Shown: positions 16,543-24,607 of the stretch, one piece after another | How positions within the stretch are numbered: the stretch's first letter is position 1 | How the letters are laid out: each line of letters opens with the position of its first letter | NCBI GenBank assembly: GCA_900547955.1 | Contig: URIR01000024.1 | Coordinates: 1 to 29,045 of the forward strand | Reading direction: 5' to 3' | DNA length: 29,045 nt | From: an uncultured Eubacteriales bacterium | GTDB lineage: Bacteria > Bacillota > Clostridia > Christensenellales > QALW01 | Program-made: the position numbers and the translations under genes | Notes under the pieces: model-generated | What the model was told of the DNA's origin: nothing | What the model saw: only the letters and a program-made list of their open reading frames with translations | Database searches by the model: none

Positions 16543-17178
16543 ATGGAGATATTCGCTACTCATACTGGGCTTTTAAAAGTAAATACATACATTTTATACG
16601 ATGGCAAGAACGCCGCCATAATAGATCCGGGCGGCAATCATAAGAGGCTTTTAATGGAATTGGAGCAGAGAGGGCTTAAATTAGGGCATATTCTGCTGAC
16701 TCACGGCCATTTTGACCATATAGGAGCAGTTGCTCCGCTTAAGGCGATTACCAACGCTAAAATCTATATACATCCGCTTGACGCAGAAATGCTGTATAAT
16801 CCGCAGTTAAGTTTAGCCTCCCAGTTTTCGCGCAGGGAAATAGAACCGGCCAAAGCGGACGTTCTTATTAATGACGGAGATATAATTAAGCTGCCGTTTG
16901 CGGATATTAAAGTGCTGCACACGCCGGGGCATACGCGCGGAGGCGTTTGCTATGTTACCGGAGACGTTATATTTTCGGGCGATACTCTTTTTAATTCCTC
17001 TATTGGCCGAACTGATTTTCCTGGAGGAGATTATGATACTTTGGTATCATCCATTCGCAATAAGCTTTTTGCGCTTGAAGGAGACTATACAATATATCCC
17101 GGACATGACGGCAGCACTACTTTAGCGCATGAAAAGGCGGAGAATCCATTTTTAGGATTTGGCTGGGATAAAAAATGA
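16543..17178 (+). CDS. Metallo-beta-lactamase fold hydrolase, glyoxalase II-like
   Basis: This is a 211-residue MBL-fold metallohydrolase. The dinuclear metal site is complete: HGHFDH (H54, H56, D58, H59), HTPGHTRGG, SGDTLF and PGHDGSTTL. The size and these motifs match the short YcbL/glyoxalase II-like group, which cleaves thioesters such as S-lactoylglutathione. The true substrate here is not evident, because Clostridia usually lack glutathione. GAGG precedes the start. Its stop overlaps the hemZ start (ATGA), indicating translational coupling. Confidence 0.92.
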   Translation: MEIFATHTGLLKVNTYILYDGKNAAIIDPGGNHKRLLMELEQRGLKLGHILLTHGHFDHIGAVAPLKAITNAKIYIHPLDAEMLYNPQLSLASQFSRREIEPAKADVLINDGDIIKLPFADIKVLHTPGHTRGGVCYVTGDVIFSGDTLFNSSIGRTDFPGGDYDTLVSSIRNKLFALEGDYTIYPGHDGSTTLAHEKAENPFLGFGWDKK

Positions 17179-18644
17179 GAATATTTCTTGATTCCAACGC
17201 GCCTGAATTTTTTAACGATATCTCAGAAAGCATACGGGCGTTTTATCCTCAGGCGATTATAACGCGTGAAAATATTAGTGCAGATTTTCTTCTTCGTCTT
17301 TCGCTTATATATGACAGAGAAAAAATAAAATGCTCCGCATCTTTTTTTAGAGCAAATAACAGCACGCCCGACGGAACGGCAGAAAGCAGCCTGGAACTGC
17401 CTGCGTTAAACAGTCCTCTAGAGCTTAAGCGTATACGCAAGCGCGTTTCTAAGCTGGCTGTTTTTAAATTGATGTCGAAAATTACTAATATAAAGCTGCC
17501 CTGGGGTTCTCTGACGGGAATACGTCCCACGAAGCTTATCTACGAGCGCTCCAAAATGGATAAGCGTTCAATAATAAAAGAGCTTACGGAAGTTTACGGC
17601 GTAGCGAAGGAAAATGCTGAATTGCTTTTAAGGATTACGGACGCTCAGCGACCTTATATACAGCCTGAAAAGGACGCCGTAGATATTTATATAGGCATTC
17701 CGTTTTGCAAAACCAGATGCATTTACTGTTCTTTTGCGTCAGTAGACGCAACCAAAGGAGAAAGCTTAATCCCAGGATATATGCGTTCCCTTATCAAGGA
17801 AATACGCGCCGTACACGAATTGATTCGCACGCGTCATAAGCGGGTAAGATGTCTTTATATAGGAGGAGGCACTCCTACCGCTCTGGATGACGCAAGCTTT
17901 GAAGCATTGCTCTCTGAAATATCGGTGTTTGCCCCCTATTGTGAATATACGATAGAAGCGGGGCGTCCGGATACTATAACCCTTAAAAAACTGGAGCTTA
18001 TAAAATGGGCGGGAGCGCAGAGAATAAGCATTAATCCGCAAAGCATGAATGCGCGCACTTTAGAGCTTATAGGTAGACGGCATACGCCCGAAGAAATATA
18101 TTCCTGCTTTGAAATGGCGCGGAATTTTGATTTTAAATGTATAAACGCGGATATAATTGCCGGTCTGCCCGGCGAAAGTCCGGAGGATTTTAATTATACC
18201 CTAAATAAGGTAAAGGAGCTTGCCCCGCAGAATATAACGGTACATACGCTTTCCATAAAAAAAGGCTCGGAGCTTGCGCGCATTTTGGAAGCAAGCCCTG
18301 CACTTCAGAACTTATCCCAGGAGCATGCTAATATTATGGTGAAAAATGCCCGGACGGTTTTAAAGACCTCGGGCTATAATCCGTATTATCTCTACAGACA
18401 GAAATATCAGGCGGGCAATCTTGAAAATGTTGGATATGCGCTCAAGGGCTTGGAATGCGTTTATAATATAGATATTATGGAGGAAACGGCCGACATTTTA
18501 GCGCTGGGAGCGGGAGGAATATCCAAAAGAACTTTTCCTGATAACGGCAGGATTGAACGCGCCCCAAACTGTAAAAACATTATGGATTATACGACCAGGA
18601 TAGATGAAATGATAGAGCGGAAAAAGGCGTTGTTTGAAAATTAA
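17175..18644 (+). CDS. hemZ: HemZ-type radical SAM coproporphyrinogen dehydrogenase-like protein
   Basis: This radical SAM protein of the HemN/HemW superfamily has 489 residues, matching the HemZ group of Firmicutes. The N-terminal 165 residues are a HemZ-specific extension ending near WGSLTGIRPTKL. The radical SAM cluster motif is C178-K-T-R-C182-I-Y-C185, followed by YIGGGTPTAL and the HemN-like INPQSMN and GLPGESPEDF motifs. HemZ was named as an oxygen-independent coproporphyrinogen III oxidase, but no other haem genes lie in this window and the activity of clostridial HemZ is uncertain. It begins in an ATGA overlap with the MBL hydrolase. The following 360 bases hold the T-box leader. Confidence 0.88.
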   Translation: MRIFLDSNAPEFFNDISESIRAFYPQAIITRENISADFLLRLSLIYDREKIKCSASFFRANNSTPDGTAESSLELPALNSPLELKRIRKRVSKLAVFKLMSKITNIKLPWGSLTGIRPTKLIYERSKMDKRSIIKELTEVYGVAKENAELLLRITDAQRPYIQPEKDAVDIYIGIPFCKTRCIYCSFASVDATKGESLIPGYMRSLIKEIRAVHELIRTRHKRVRCLYIGGGTPTALDDASFEALLSEISVFAPYCEYTIEAGRPDTITLKKLELIKWAGAQRISINPQSMNARTLELIGRRHTPEEIYSCFEMARNFDFKCINADIIAGLPGESPEDFNYTLNKVKELAPQNITVHTLSIKKGSELARILEASPALQNLSQEHANIMVKNARTVLKTSGYNPYYLYRQKYQAGNLENVGYALKGLECVYNIDIMEETADILALGAGGISKRTFPDNGRIERAPNCKNIMDYTTRIDEMIERKKALFEN

Positions 18645-18742
18645 AGGTTTAAACGCTTCGCTGAAAAATAATGAGCTGCGTTAAAATACTGAAACAGCCG
18701 CAAGCTAAAATCAAATAAAAAGCGCTTTTGTACACAAACCGC

Positions 18743-18771
18743 TTGCCATAAAGAATTTTATCATATAAAAT
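18743..18771 (+). promoter_or_regulatory. Probable promoter for the T-box/hisS-aspS transcript
   Basis: TTGCCA (18743-18748), a 17-base spacer and TAAAAT (18766-18771) lie just before the T-box stem I. The stretch from the hemZ stop to here (18645-18742) is AT-rich and shows no gene. Confidence 0.5.
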
Positions 18772-18782
18772 ATTAATAACGT

Positions 18783-18983
18783 AATGACGGGAAGAGTAAG
18801 AAAGAATATTTTGCTTAAAGAAAGGGGAGCCCTGGCTGAAAGCTCCCTGCAAACAGCTTTTTGAAGGACATCCCTGAACGAGCGTATTTCGGCGTTAACG
18901 AATTTTTAAGAGACGTATTTTTTACGTAAAACGGGGTGGCACCGCGGGCAAGGCTCGTCCCTGAATTAAAAGGTGTCTTTTTT
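18783..18983 (+). promoter_or_regulatory. T-box riboswitch controlling hisS-aspS
   Basis: This tRNA-sensing leader ends in a transcription terminator. Stem I has the AGTA element (18795-18798), the distal helix GGGAGC/GCTCCC and a lower stem GGGA (18789-18792)/TCCC (18871-18874). The specifier loop side is GAAGGACA (18863-18870). The T-box core GGTGGCACCGCGG is at 18935-18947. The antiterminator pairs CGGGG (18932-18936) with CCCTG (18959-18963) and GCGGG (18944-18948) with CTCGT (18954-18958), leaving the bulge TGGCACC. The competing terminator pairs GGCACC (18938-18943) with GGTGTC (18972-18977), then six T. By position before the conserved purine, the specifier is GAC (Asp, 18867-18869), overlapped by CAT (His, 18869-18871). 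The TGGC bulge matches a discriminator G, as in tRNA-Asp. Confidence 0.93.
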
Positions 18984-19005
18984 ATATTTTTAGGAGGTAT
19001 TTTAT

Positions 19006-20283
19006 ATGGCTGCCGTTATTACTCAAGCGCCAAAGGGAACTAAAGACGTGTTGCCCTCCGAGGTATACAAATGGCATGAATTGGAGCGAATTATAAGAGA
19101 ATTGGCTGAGGACTACGGCTTTAACGAATTGCGCACTCCCACTTTCGAGCATACCGAGCTGTTTTTAAGAAGCGTAGGAGATACTACCGACGTAGTGCAG
19201 AAGGAGATGTATACCTTTAACGATAAGGGGGATCGCAGTATTACCCTGAAGCCGGAGGGAACCGCTTCAACGGTACGGGCGTTTCTTGAACACGGCTTAT
19301 ACAATCAGCCGCTTCCTTTAAAAACTTATTATTTTACTCCCGTATTTCGTTACGAACGGCCGCAGGCCGGCAGATTAAGAGAACATCATCAATTTGGAGT
19401 AGAGGTTTTTGGTGCTCCTGAAGCGACGCTGGACGCTGAGCTTATCGCTTTTGCCCTGAATATATTTAAAAATATCGGCATAGACGGGTTATCGGTAAAT
19501 ATAAACAGTATTGGATGCCCTAATTGCCGTAAGGCGTACAACCAAGCGCTCATGCGCTTTTTAGAGAGCAAAAAAGAAAAATTGTGCTCCACCTGCAAGG
19601 AGCGTTTGGAACGAAATCCGTTAAGAGTGCTGGATTGCAAGGTGCCTTCCTGCCAGGAGGAGCTCAAGGATGTACCGGTTATACTGGATTATCTTTGCTC
19701 GGAATGCGAGGAGCATTTCCGCAATCTGAAAATGACGCTGACTGAATTGCAAATAGCTTATAAAGTGGATCCTATGATTGTGCGCGGACTGGATTATTAC
19801 AGTAAGACGGTCTTTGAAATTATATACACTAACTCTCAAAACGAGAGCCTGACCGTTTGCGGCGGAGGCAGATATGACGGACTTACCAAGCAAATGGGGG
19901 ATATACAAACGCCTGGAGCAGGCTTTGGGATGGGACTTGAGCGCGTGCTGATGGTTATGTCTGAAAAGGGACTGGATTTTAATAAGCCCGAGCCAGCTCG
20001 GCTTTTTATAGCGTCTATGGGCGCTCAGGCCGCGGCGCGCGCATTGAAATTAGCTTGCCTTTTAAGAGCGTCCGGCATTAAGGCGGAAGCTGACCACAGC
20101 GGCCGCAGCGTTAAAGCGCAGCTTAAATACGCTAATAAGCTGGAATTTAAAAATGTGCTCGTAATAGGGGAGGACGAGCTGTCCAATGGCGTTTATAGGA
20201 TTAAAAACATGTCCAGCGGAGAGGAACAGACTGTAGCTGAAAACGAGCTTATAAATTATTTTACAAAAGAGGGGAATAGATAA
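19006..20283 (+). CDS. hisS: Histidyl-tRNA synthetase
   Basis: This class II synthetase charges tRNA-His. It has 425 residues, the usual length. Class II motif 2 (FRYERPQAGRLREHHQFG) and the histidine-binding signature (VRGLDYYSKTVFEI) are clear, as are GTKDVLP and PEGTAS near the N-terminus. The insertion domain has Cys pairs (CPNC, CSTC, CKVPSC, CSEC) that suggest a bound metal, as seen in several Firmicute enzymes. The C-terminal anticodon-binding domain is complete (HSGRSVKAQLKYANKL). A perfect AGGAGG sits 10 bases before the start, after the T-box terminator. aspS begins 1 base after its stop, so one leader controls both. Confidence 0.97.
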   Translation: MAAVITQAPKGTKDVLPSEVYKWHELERIIRELAEDYGFNELRTPTFEHTELFLRSVGDTTDVVQKEMYTFNDKGDRSITLKPEGTASTVRAFLEHGLYNQPLPLKTYYFTPVFRYERPQAGRLREHHQFGVEVFGAPEATLDAELIAFALNIFKNIGIDGLSVNINSIGCPNCRKAYNQALMRFLESKKEKLCSTCKERLERNPLRVLDCKVPSCQEELKDVPVILDYLCSECEEHFRNLKMTLTELQIAYKVDPMIVRGLDYYSKTVFEIIYTNSQNESLTVCGGGRYDGLTKQMGDIQTPGAGFGMGLERVLMVMSEKGLDFNKPEPARLFIASMGAQAAARALKLACLLRASGIKAEADHSGRSVKAQLKYANKLEFKNVLVIGEDELSNGVYRIKNMSSGEEQTVAENELINYFTKEGNR

Positions 20284-20284
20284 A

Positions 20285-22063
20285 ATGACGGGAATTGGAG
20301 AATGGAAACGCAGCTGCATGTGCGCTGAAGCTAATAGAGAAGCGCTTAATAAAACTCTCACACTCATGGGCTGGGTGCAGCGCCGAAGGGATTTGGGCGG
20401 CCTTATCTTCATATGGCTTCGGGATAAAACAGGTATTGTACAGGTAGTATTTGACCAATCAAAATATCCTGAGGTTTTTTTAAGCGCTCAGGAACTGCGC
20501 AGCGAATATGTACTTGCAGTTAAAGGAGAAGTAGTGCTGCGTGACCAGAATAATATTAATTCTGAATTAAAGACGGGCGACGTAGAGGTTGTTGCTTCTG
20601 AGCTGAAAATCTTATCCTCTTCTCAAACGCCTCCGTTCGCTATTGATAACGACGTGTCAGTAAACGACAATATTAAGTATAAATATAGATATCTGGATTT
20701 GCGCCGGCCGGTTTTGCAGGAGATTTTTGCGCTAAGGAGTCAAACGGCTTTTTCTGCACGCAGCTTTTTACAGGAAAACGGCTTTCTGGAATTGGAGACG
20801 CCCGTGCTTACCCGCAGTACACCTGAGGGCGCAAGGGATTATTTGGTTCCCAGCCGTGTGCATAACGGTGAATTCTATGCGCTTCCACAGTCTCCGCAGC
20901 TTTTTAAACAGCTTTTAATGATAAGCGGATTTGATAAGTACTATCAGATTGTCAAATGCTTCAGGGACGAGGATTTACGTGCGGACAGACAGCCGGAATT
21001 TACGCAGATTGATGTAGAAATGTCCTTTGTGGATACTCCTGACGTTATGGATGCGGCCGAAAAGCTAATAGCAAGGGTGTTTAAAGATATTAAAGGTATG
21101 GATATAGGCCTGCCTATAGAAAGACTTACTTTCATTGAAGCGATGGAACGCTTTGGCTCGGATAAGCCGGATATGCGTTTTGGCATGGAATTAAAGGATG
21201 TTTCAGATACAGTAAAAAACTGCGGATTTTCTGTATTTTCTTCAACCGTCGCAAACGGTGGACGAGTTACAGGCATTACGGCCAGAGGCGCAGGCAGCCT
21301 TACCCGCAAGGAAATAGACGCTATGGCCGAAACCCTTAAGGACTATAAGGCTAAAGGGCTGGCTTGGGCTATCCTAAGCAGCGACGGCATGCGCAGCTCC
21401 TTTGGCAAGTTTATGAGCCCGGAAGAGATTCAGGCTCTTATAGAATGTATGGATGCAAAGCCTGGAGATGCAATGTTCTTTGTAGCTGATACTCCAGAAA
21501 TATCCCTGACGGCCATGGGGCAGCTCAGGCTGATTTTAGGGCGCAGGCTGGGACTTATTGACGAAAACTCATATCGCTTTGCATGGGTAACGGAATTCCC
21601 GCTGTTTGAATACAGTACGGAAGACGGCCGCTATTATGCCAAGCATCATCCGTTTACCGCGCCTATGGACGAGGATATATCCTTAATAGGCAAGGATAAT
21701 GATAAGGTGCGCTCAAAGGCCTATGATATTGTCCTAAACGGCTATGAATTAGGGGGAGGAAGCATAAGGATTCACGATAGTGATATGCAAAGCATGATTT
21801 TAAACCAATTAGGCTTTACTCAGCAGGATGTAGAAGCGCGTTTTGGTTTTCTGACAAATGCTCTGAGATACGGCGCGCCCCCGCACGGAGGCTTTGCTAT
21901 AGGTATGGACCGGTTGGTAATGCTCTTATGCGGCACAGATAATATAAAAGACGTTATTGCATTTCCTAAAATGCAGAATGCTCGCTGTCTGCTCTCAGAC
22001 GCGCCCTCTCAAGTAGAAAAAGCTCAATTAGACGAGCTGGGTATAACGCTGGTTAAGGAATAA
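20285..22063 (+). CDS. aspS: Aspartyl-tRNA synthetase, bacterial type
   Basis: This class IIb synthetase charges tRNA-Asp. Its 592 residues match the long bacterial form. The N-terminal OB-fold anticodon domain (GWVQRRRDLGGLIFIWLRD) is followed by the class II core with YKYRYLDLRRP, PQSPQLFKQ, CFRDEDLRADRQPEFTQ and the bacterial GAD insertion (about 285-400). Motif 3 is GAPPHGGFAIGMDRLVMLL. Together these indicate a complete enzyme. GAGGGG lies within the last codons of hisS and only one base separates the genes, so translation is coupled. Whether the enzyme is discriminating or also charges tRNA-Asn cannot be told from this window. Confidence 0.97.
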   Translation: MTGIGEWKRSCMCAEANREALNKTLTLMGWVQRRRDLGGLIFIWLRDKTGIVQVVFDQSKYPEVFLSAQELRSEYVLAVKGEVVLRDQNNINSELKTGDVEVVASELKILSSSQTPPFAIDNDVSVNDNIKYKYRYLDLRRPVLQEIFALRSQTAFSARSFLQENGFLELETPVLTRSTPEGARDYLVPSRVHNGEFYALPQSPQLFKQLLMISGFDKYYQIVKCFRDEDLRADRQPEFTQIDVEMSFVDTPDVMDAAEKLIARVFKDIKGMDIGLPIERLTFIEAMERFGSDKPDMRFGMELKDVSDTVKNCGFSVFSSTVANGGRVTGITARGAGSLTRKEIDAMAETLKDYKAKGLAWAILSSDGMRSSFGKFMSPEEIQALIECMDAKPGDAMFFVADTPEISLTAMGQLRLILGRRLGLIDENSYRFAWVTEFPLFEYSTEDGRYYAKHHPFTAPMDEDISLIGKDNDKVRSKAYDIVLNGYELGGGSIRIHDSDMQSMILNQLGFTQQDVEARFGFLTNALRYGAPPHGGFAIGMDRLVMLLCGTDNIKDVIAFPKMQNARCLLSDAPSQVEKAQLDELGITLVKE

Positions 22064-22196
22064 AGCGAACAAAAACAGAGCTGGAACTATACCTCTTATA
22101 CTTATTATTCAGACAGATGCAGTTTTGAAAATGCAAATGAGATAATATCGTTATATCATATCGTAGCATACAGCATATGGAGGGATAAATAGTGAA

Positions 22197-22607
22197 ATGA
22201 AATGCAGCGGAATAGTTGCCTTTGCTGCCGAAGGCAGAGCTAAAGTTGTAATAGGACATAAGGACGGCTGCTCTGGCTGCGGAAAATGCGGCCGCTTCAG
22301 AAATATGACAATAACCGCGCAAAACAGCATAGGCGCAGCCGCGGGAGATAAGGTGCTTCTCGAAATTTCTGAAAGCAAATTTAGGCTTTCTTTGCTGCTG
22401 CTCTATATTTTTCCGCTTATAGGATTTTGCGCGGGAATAATCGGCGGTTATTTTGGAGCTCAGGCGCTTAATATAAAACCATTTGACATAATCGCAGTAC
22501 TGTGTGGTATAATAATAGCGATGATGGTTTATTTGCTTGTTTGGCTTTTCCGCAGAAAAATTGATAATAAACCAGCCGCGTATATTATATCCCAGGATAA
22601 GGAGTGA
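22197..22607 (+). CDS. RseC/SoxR-reducing-system-like cysteine membrane protein
   Basis: This is a 136-residue protein of the RseC/MucC family. A short N-terminal cytoplasmic region contains the cysteine cluster C25-SG-C28-GK-C31-G, likely redox-active or metal-binding, followed by two transmembrane helices (about 64-88 and 97-118) and a basic tail. In proteobacteria RseC modulates SigE or helps reduce SoxR; in Firmicutes, relatives (often beside rnf genes or thioredoxin) are uncharacterised. The start has GGAGGG 12 bases upstream, slightly far. Thioredoxin begins 4 bases after its stop. I infer a membrane redox pair, with thioredoxin reducing the cysteines or the reverse. The 133-base gap before the gene shows no clear promoter or terminator. 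Confidence 0.8.
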   Translation: MKCSGIVAFAAEGRAKVVIGHKDGCSGCGKCGRFRNMTITAQNSIGAAAGDKVLLEISESKFRLSLLLLYIFPLIGFCAGIIGGYFGAQALNIKPFDIIAVLCGIIIAMMVYLLVWLFRRKIDNKPAAYIISQDKE

Positions 22608-22611
22608 CGTT

Positions 22612-22935
22612 ATGAACAAACTGATAGAGGTGAACGACGATACGTTCAATAGTGAGGTTATGAATTCTGAGCTGCCCGTTCTGGTGGATTTTAGCGCCGT
22701 ATGGTGCGGGCCCTGCAAACAGCTTGCCCCTACTCTGGAGGCATTAGCCGAAGAATACAGCGGAAAATTCAAAATCGCTAAAGTGGACGTAGACAACAAC
22801 AATCAGGTAACTCAGCGCTACAAGATAATGCATCTTCCGACATTGATGGTCTTTAAAAAGGGCGAAATGCAGGAGGCGGTTACCGGATACCGCAACAAGG
22901 CTCAAATATCTGATATTATTGATAAGTACATTTGA
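22612..22935 (+). CDS. trxA: Thioredoxin
   Basis: This is a 107-residue thioredoxin with the active-site WCGPC (C32, C35), the buried D26 in LVDFSA and the cis-proline loop HLPTLMVF. The start at 22612 is chosen because AAGGAG lies 9 bases upstream and the length is then canonical; the frame is open further upstream through the end of the preceding gene. Two small departures are visible: Ser replaces the usual Trp in DFWA, and Leu precedes the cis-proline where Ile or Val is common. Both occur in working thioredoxins. No thioredoxin reductase gene is nearby. It is coupled to the RseC-like gene and followed by a strong terminator. Confidence 0.95.
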   Translation: MNKLIEVNDDTFNSEVMNSELPVLVDFSAVWCGPCKQLAPTLEALAEEYSGKFKIAKVDVDNNNQVTQRYKIMHLPTLMVFKKGEMQEAVTGYRNKAQISDIIDKYI

Positions 22936-22940
22936 TTGGT

Positions 22941-22973
22941 TCACCCATTTATTGATTTAAATGGGTGATTTTT
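22941..22973 (+). terminator. Intrinsic terminator after thioredoxin
   Basis: TCACCCATTTA (22941-22951) and TAAATGGGTGA (22958-22968) make a perfect 11-bp stem with a 6-base loop and five T. It starts 5 bases after the thioredoxin stop and ends only 14 bases before the glyA start, so the glyA ribosome site lies right behind it; any read-through would supply glyA. Confidence 0.85.
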
Positions 22974-22986
22974 AAGGAGGGTACAT

Positions 22987-24240
22987 ATGATAGACATTAA
23001 TGAAATACGCAAGCTGGACCCCGAAATTGCCGACGCCATGCTTCTTGAGCTTAGGAGACAAAATACTCATATAGAGCTTATTGCGTCTGAAAACTTTGTT
23101 TCTCCTGCCGTTATGGCTGCAATGGGCTCGCATTTTACTAATAAATATGCGGAGGGCTATCCGGGCAAAAGGTATTACGGCGGCTGCGAGTTTGTAGATA
23201 TTGCTGAAAATCTTGCTCGTCAAAGAGCTAAAAAGCTCTTTGGCTGCGAGCATGTTAATGTTCAGCCTCATTCAGGAGCACAGGCGAATATGGCGGTCTA
23301 TTTTGCTATGCTTAAGCCTGGAGATACCATTATGGGCATGAATCTTGCTCACGGTGGGCATCTTACGCATGGCAGCCCGGTAAATATGTCCGGAAAATAT
23401 TTTAATATAGTGCCTTACGGCGTAAGCGAAAAGGATCAAACCATTGACTATGACGAATTAATGCGTATAGCAAAGGAATGCCGGCCTAAAATGATTGTAG
23501 CCGGAGCCAGCGCATATCCCAGAGCGATAGATTTTAAGAAATTCAGAAAGGTTGCGGATGAGGTAGGCGCATATCTTATGGTGGATATGGCTCATATTGC
23601 CGGACTGGTTGCGGCGGGAGAGCATGAAAGCCCTGTGCCTTATGCCGACTTTGTAACTACAACTACGCATAAGACTCTGCGCGGTCCTCGCGGCGGTATG
23701 ATATTATGCAGGGAACAGTATGCCAAGGAAATTGACAAGGCGGTTTTTCCAGGTATACAGGGCGGACCACTCATGCATGTTATAGCTGCTAAGGCGGTAT
23801 GCTTAAAGGAAGCGCTCAGCGATGAATTTAGAAATTATGCGCACCGTATTGTCAAAAATGCTCAGGCGCTTGCTCAAGGCTTTAAGGAAAATGAAATTAA
23901 TATGGTTTCAGGCGGAACGGACAACCATCTTATCCTGCTCGACCTTCGTTCAACGGGAATAACTGGCAAGGAATTAGAGGCCAGATTAGGCTGCGCCAAT
24001 ATAACGGTAAACAAAAATGCAATACCGTTTGACCCTGAAAAACCGTTTGTAACGAGTGGAATTAGGGTGGGAACGCCTGCTGTTACCTCCCGCGGCTTTA
24101 ACGAAGATGATATGCGTTTAATAGCAGATTATATTGCGCGCATAATCCGCGACGGATATCCTGCAGCACTCTCGGTGCGCGCTGAAGTAGAAAAGCTGGC
24201 TGTTAAGCATCCGCTTTATGATGAAGCTGTGATATATTAA
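22987..24240 (+). CDS. glyA: Serine hydroxymethyltransferase
   Basis: This PLP enzyme interconverts serine and glycine and loads one-carbon units onto tetrahydrofolate. Its 417 residues are normal for bacteria. The PLP lysine is K229 in TTTTHKTLRGPRGG; IASENFVSP, YPGKRYYGG, NVQPHSGAQAN and VDMAHIAGLVAAG are all conserved, and the C-terminal SGIRVGTPAVTSRG is intact. AAGGAGGG lies 6 bases before the ATG. The gene directly follows the thioredoxin terminator with no room for a separate promoter downstream of it. Its transcript is therefore either read-through or begins within the thioredoxin gene. Confidence 0.97.
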   Translation: MIDINEIRKLDPEIADAMLLELRRQNTHIELIASENFVSPAVMAAMGSHFTNKYAEGYPGKRYYGGCEFVDIAENLARQRAKKLFGCEHVNVQPHSGAQANMAVYFAMLKPGDTIMGMNLAHGGHLTHGSPVNMSGKYFNIVPYGVSEKDQTIDYDELMRIAKECRPKMIVAGASAYPRAIDFKKFRKVADEVGAYLMVDMAHIAGLVAAGEHESPVPYADFVTTTTHKTLRGPRGGMILCREQYAKEIDKAVFPGIQGGPLMHVIAAKAVCLKEALSDEFRNYAHRIVKNAQALAQGFKENEINMVSGGTDNHLILLDLRSTGITGKELEARLGCANITVNKNAIPFDPEKPFVTSGIRVGTPAVTSRGFNEDDMRLIADYIARIIRDGYPAALSVRAEVEKLAVKHPLYDEAVIY

Positions 24241-24263
24241 AAATTACTTAATTTGCTACTTAT

Positions 24264-24304
24264 CTTTAACCAGTTTTCTGCAAACAATATAGAAAAGGTT
24301 AAAG
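24264..24304 (+). repeat. Inverted repeat in the leader of a small membrane peptide gene
   Basis: CTTTAACC AG TTTTCT (24264-24279) pairs with AGAAAA GGTTAAAG (24291-24304), leaving only the AG bulged and an 11-base loop. No T-run follows, so it is not a standard terminator. It lies 4-5 bases before the AAGGTGG ribosome site of the next gene and 24 bases after the glyA stop. Confidence 0.6.
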
Positions 24305-24321
24305 AGCAAGGTGGTGAAAAT

Positions 24322-24480
24322 ATGAGAATAGGAGCTATGAGCTGTATTCTTATCGGCGGCGTTATGGGTGCTATGGCCGGTGTTGCGGCAGCTAAAATGT
24401 GCGATTCGCCTTGTGTGAAGCGCATGTATAAAAAAGGCAAACGCAAGGCTATGAAATACGCCCGCCAGCTAGGTATGTAA
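24322..24480 (+). CDS. 52-residue single-helix membrane peptide, unknown function
   Basis: I do not recognise this small gene. The peptide begins MRIGAMSCILIGGVMGAMAG. It has one small-residue-rich helix (about 4-24), two cysteines in KMCDSPCVKRM, and a strongly basic tail (KKGKRKAMKYARQ). This looks like a membrane-inserted peptide with a cationic tail. The start is supported by AAGGTGG 7 bases upstream; an in-frame TTG-type extension to 24253 has no ribosome site and runs through the leader hairpin. A clear terminator follows, so the unit is self-contained. Small glycine/methionine-rich membrane proteins of the YtxH kind are a loose comparison only. Confidence 0.65.
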   Translation: MRIGAMSCILIGGVMGAMAGVAAAKMCDSPCVKRMYKKGKRKAMKYARQLGM

Positions 24481-24487
24481 GGAGACG

Positions 24488-24524
24488 AATTCCCGGATAT
24501 TTGAAATCCGGGAATTTGTTATTT
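24488..24524 (+). terminator. Intrinsic terminator
   Basis: AATTCCCGGAT (24488-24498) and ATCCGGGAATT (24506-24516) form a perfect 11-bp stem with a 7-base loop, followed by TGTTATTT. It closes the glyA/small peptide unit before the ireB promoter. Confidence 0.8.
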
Positions 24525-24546
24525 AACTAATTTTAACACAAAAATA

Positions 24547-24575
24547 TTGCTTTTATTAGGTTTATATATTATAAT
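24547..24575 (+). promoter_or_regulatory. SigA-type promoter for ireB-ruvX-DUF1292
   Basis: TTGCTT (24547-24552), a 17-base spacer and TATAAT (24570-24575) stand just after the terminator and 32 bases before ireB. Confidence 0.75.
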
Positions 24576-24607
24576 AACCATATGCTAAAGAAAGGACAGG
24601 GCAAAAT

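Noticed and set aside
16898..17125. Overlapping 75-residue plus-strand frame inside the MBL hydrolase
   Set aside because: It is an out-of-frame shadow of the hydrolase, which has all its metal motifs in the longer frame.
22053..22802. A 249-residue open frame on the minus strand
   Set aside because: It runs antisense through the RseC-like gene and thioredoxin, whose motifs are clear on the plus strand. Its own translation is low-complexity and matches no family.
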